Assembly (NCBI GenBank): GCA_003164135.1
Contig: PLSD01000001.1
Location: forward strand, 1 to 64,000
Length of the DNA stretch: 64,000 nucleotides
DNA from: Acetobacteraceae bacterium
GTDB taxonomy: Bacteria > Pseudomonadota > Alphaproteobacteria > Acetobacterales > Acetobacteraceae
Reading direction: 5' to 3'
Part shown: positions 61,794 through 64,000 of the stretch, one piece after another
How positions within the stretch are numbered: position 1 is the first letter of the stretch
How the letters are laid out: the number at the start of each line of letters is the position of its first letter
Made by a program: the position numbers and the translations under genes
The notes under the pieces: generated by a model
Database searches by the model: none
What the model was told of the DNA's origin: nothing
Seen by the model: only the letters and a program-made list of their open reading frames with translations

Positions 61794-62945
61794 CTACAAA
61801 TCATCTCCGACAATTTGCATACCATGCAGAGCTTGTCGTGAATTCCGCACCACGGCATCGAGATGCGCCATCGCCTCCTCCAGCGCATGATATTCAAAAG
61901 CGTGGCGCTCGAGCGGCGCGAGAGGTTGCGGTGGCACATGCGTGGCGTCCGCAAAATCCTCTTCGACCTCGTGGCGGGGCTGGCCGCGGCCGCGATTTGG
62001 ATCGGGCCGATAGGGCGGCCGCACAATGTCGCGCAACGGTGCCAGCCCCTGCAGGGCGAACAGGCGCCGCTTGGCGCGGTACGTGACCTCGAGGACGATG
62101 CCGGCGGCGACCAGTTCGTTGAGCAGGCGGATGGCGCTTTTCAGGGCAATGCCGAGTACGCTGGCCACCGTCGTCGCCGAGATCACCGGTGCCACGGCGA
62201 GGACATCAACTACGGCGGCGGCGTGAGAATCCTTGCGCCGGCCGGCGCTGGCGCGCCGTGCCGCGAACCAGGCCCGCTCCATCGTATAGAGCAGGTCCAG
62301 CCCGTCCGCCGCTTCCCGCTCGATCGCCGCCAGAAACGCCGGCAGCCAAAGCTCGCGGTCCCAGGACTGCCCGGCGTGCAGTGCCGCTGCCCCGGTCAGC
62401 GGCACGGGCAGGCGCATCAGCTGGCGCTGTCGCCAGAGACGTACCATGGCGGCGCGCATCGGCGGCCGTGTCTCGCCGGCATTGATCCAGTCGCGCAAGC
62501 CCTGCGCCGCCGTCAGGAGCGGATGCAAAGCGGCGGGCTGCCGGCGGAGCAAAATCTCGGCGCGCTGGACCTCGCCTTCCTGATCGAAATCCGGCTCGAC
62601 GAGCCACTGATGCAAAGTGAGGGCGGTACGGGCCTTCTCCAGAATATCGGCGCGGTCGATGATGCGCAGGTAAGGGTCCATGCGCAGCCGCAGCCCTTCG
62701 ACGGTGGCGGCGAGGTGCCAGGGGTCGATCAGCGCGCCATCGGCGGCGGCCTGGTGCCGGACCGCGGTGAGGCGCATGCGGTAGAGAAAGGCCTGGGCCA
62801 GCGGATGCCCCGCCAGGGCTTGGTCGAGCCGGGCGATGGACGCGGCGGCGGCGGCGAGGCTGGTGGCGAGCGCCAGCGGGTCGGATGCGGCGATCCGGGT
62901 CAGGAGGTCGAGCGGTGCTCCCGCAAAACCGTCGGCCGGGGTCAT
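61794..62945 (-). CDS. DUF1612-like (RHE_PE00001 family) plasmid HTH protein
   Basis: A 383-residue helical protein with a winged-helix part near the C-terminus (VDVLAVAPVISATTVASVLG, then IALKSAIRLLNELVAAGIVL) and FEYHALEEAMAHLDAVVRNS at the end. The pattern matches RHE_PE00001/DUF1612 proteins, common on rhizobial and acetic-acid-bacterial plasmids, function unknown, perhaps DNA binding. ATG 62945 is preferred over 63005. Confidence 0.65.
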   Translation of the reverse strand: MTPADGFAGAPLDLLTRIAASDPLALATSLAAAAASIARLDQALAGHPLAQAFLYRMRLTAVRHQAAADGALIDPWHLAATVEGLRLRMDPYLRIIDRADILEKARTALTLHQWLVEPDFDQEGEVQRAEILLRRQPAALHPLLTAAQGLRDWINAGETRPPMRAAMVRLWRQRQLMRLPVPLTGAAALHAGQSWDRELWLPAFLAAIEREAADGLDLLYTMERAWFAARRASAGRRKDSHAAAVVDVLAVAPVISATTVASVLGIALKSAIRLLNELVAAGIVLEVTYRAKRRLFALQGLAPLRDIVRPPYRPDPNRGRGQPRHEVEEDFADATHVPPQPLAPLERHAFEYHALEEAMAHLDAVVRNSRQALHGMQIVGDDL

Positions 62946-63215
62946 GGCAGCTTCCGCCAAATGCTGGGTAGATCGGGGTTCGCGACGGCCACGAAAACAC
63001 TCCATATTATCAAGCGAGTAAACGCAGAGTGACGGATATTGGCATGATCTGTCAAATGACAGTTTTTCTTTTTTACGCCCCCTGCCCCGCCGGTTGTCCC
63101 GTATCTACTTCCGATAAATTGTCTTGTCGGAAGTAGATTGCTAAGAAGCGAAAACCGTGCAAAGTTACGCTCAAGGCGGGCTTGGCCGCCGATTTTCGCC
63201 GCCAAAGGCCCCGCA
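62946..63215. other. divergent intergenic region
   Basis: About 270 bases between the DUF1612-like gene and the plus-strand gene at 63216. It holds no gene. An interrupted inverted repeat, CTACTTCCGATAAATTGTCTTG TCGG with TCGGAAGTAG following, lies near 63106-63136: CTACTTCCGA (63106-63115) pairs with TCGGAAGTAG (63127-63136), a perfect 10-bp repeat with an 11-base spacer. It could be an operator or a recombinase site. Confidence 0.45.
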
Positions 63216-63533
63216 ATGACCGTGCTCGACATCGATCCACCGCTTGCCGCCCTCAACCGCCTCCTCGCCATCGCCCAGAGCGATACCGGCCAATCGAAGC
63301 GCGTCGCCGACTTCCTGCTGGCCTGGTGGAATGCCGACGATTGCGGCCGGTTCGATTTCCGAGACCTCTGGATGGTCGACAAGGCGATCTCCGACGATAT
63401 TTTAGCCGTCCTGCGCCTGATCGCGCTGCGGCAAGCCTACCCTGATGCCTATGGCCTCCGCGAGCCATTCGAGCAGCTGGTCAAGGACTGGCGGCCCCAG
63501 CTGGTCGCGCCACAGGAACCAGGTCGTGATTGA
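63216..63533 (+). CDS. hypothetical protein, DUF7673-like
   Basis: A 105-residue protein (LLAIAQSDTGQSKRVADFLL, AWWNADDCGRFDFRDLWMVD, AVLRLIALRQAYPDAYGLRE), a pattern seen in small plasmid proteins of Alphaproteobacteria, probably DUF7673. Start ATG 63216; the frame opens earlier at 63138 without a ribosome site. Confidence 0.5.
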   Translation: MTVLDIDPPLAALNRLLAIAQSDTGQSKRVADFLLAWWNADDCGRFDFRDLWMVDKAISDDILAVLRLIALRQAYPDAYGLREPFEQLVKDWRPQLVAPQEPGRD

Positions 63534-63598
63534 CACGCACCTCAGCCGCGGATTCTTGCTCCTGCCCGCGCCCATGTGGCGGGATGAAATGGCCGCAA

Positions 63599-64000
63599 AT
63601 GGCGGCTGATGATGACTTCGATTGGGACGGGCACCCGGAAGGGGACGAGAATCATATGAGTTCTGCCCTTGCCCAGCTGCCGGCCACCCTAACCCTCCCG
63701 GATGCCCCGATCGGTGGCAGTGCGGTTGCGGTCCGGGTCTGGTTCGACGATACGGTCGACGCCATTGAGCCCGTGATGGATGGCACGCTAGCCGCCGAGC
63801 GCGACGCGGCAAAAGTGTTCCAGCGCATGGCGAAGGCCGAAAATACCCGCATTGCCTATCGCGCCGCGGTGCGCGCCTGGTGCGCTTGGTGCGACCAACG
63901 CAACCTCCCTGCCCTGCCCGCTTGCGGCGCCGATGTCGCCACTTTTTTAGCCGCCGAGCGCCGCCGCGGCCTGGCGCCCAACACCATCGATCTGCGCCGC
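63599..64000 (+). CDS. tyrosine recombinase, N-terminal fragment (cut by window edge)
   Basis: 134 codons to the window end. After an acidic start the sequence AENTRIAYRAAVRAWCAWCD and LPALPACGADVATFLAAERR is the SAM-like core-binding domain of phage-integrase/XerD recombinases. The catalytic domain lies beyond the window. ATG 63599 or 63656 may be the start. It may mark the edge of the defence island or be a plasmid resolution enzyme. Confidence 0.7.
   Translation, partial: MAADDDFDWDGHPEGDENHMSSALAQLPATLTLPDAPIGGSAVAVRVWFDDTVDAIEPVMDGTLAAERDAAKVFQRMAKAENTRIAYRAAVRAWCAWCDQRNLPALPACGADVATFLAAERRRGLAPNTIDLRR

Noticed and set aside
1-64000. CRISPR array or rRNA genes
   Set aside because: No regularly spaced direct repeats with unique spacers and no rRNA-like stretch were found on reading the window; the only regular repeats are the boxes and leaders described above.

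Overview
The window looks like part of a large accessory replicon, probably a conjugative plasmid or integrative conjugative element of an alphaproteobacterium; I would guess Acetobacteraceae (Acidiphilium-like). The reasons are GC-rich coding DNA, a complete-looking stretch of type IVB (Dot/Icm, IncI-Tra-like) secretion genes, an alphaproteobacterial LexA box (GTTC-N7-GTTC), an ImuA-ImuB-DnaE2 mutasome and plasmid-type families (pRiA4b ORF-3, DUF1612-like). No replication or partition gene is visible, so the replicon type is inferred.

Region 1, about 0-25 kb, is a type IVB secretion/conjugation region. On the minus strand the order icmL-icmK-icmE-icmG-icmC-icmD-(small membrane protein)-icmJ-icmB matches the Legionella icm order. 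On the plus strand are an N0/TcpQ-like protein, several exported proteins, dotA, a lipoprotein, a lytic-transglycosylase-like protein, an SH3-like protein and an M50 site-2 protease. Beyond these, on the minus strand, come an SH3-like lipoprotein, icmV, a DsbC-like protein, an unknown gene and a PLP-dependent enzyme. Two regulators (a large HTH protein and an XRE protein) sit between the arms. A 10-bp box, CCATTCGCAW, occurs at 8 places with at most a final-base change and in 3 degenerate forms, always in gene-sense orientation and mostly 42-48 nt before the start codon. It appears to mark the transcription units of this region, including the PLP enzyme.

Region 2, about 25-36.4 kb, holds a WGR protein, a histone-H1-like protein and an SOS mutagenesis block: imuA-imuB-dnaE2 divergent from a UvrD-like helicase, an SRAP/YedK protein and DinB, with a LexA box in the divergent promoter.

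Region 3, about 36.4-45 kb, is a divergent array of small, mostly unrecognised genes. Six minus-strand genes each follow a repeated leader (consensus near TCAAYCTAACCCCGGAG). Plus-strand gene junctions carry a related repeat (GGCAACCAAACGGCC) inside short conserved leader ORFs. Between the arms lie a 14-bp inverted repeat and a degenerate serine-recombinase-like gene. An Mrr-like nuclease gene, a complete IS66-family element and the 3' remnant of a second SRAP gene close this region.

Region 4, about 45-64 kb, is a defence and stability island. It contains an MmeI/YeeA-like methyltransferase, a DEAD-type helicase, a GIY-YIG nuclease and a GHKL ATPase in a tight operon (similar to Bacillus yeeABC plus one gene), followed by a 1784-residue STAND-like NTPase with an N-terminal nuclease-like domain. 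Then come a RES/Xre toxin-antitoxin pair, a HEPN-domain protein, a DUF1612-like plasmid HTH protein and the start of a tyrosine recombinase cut by the window end.
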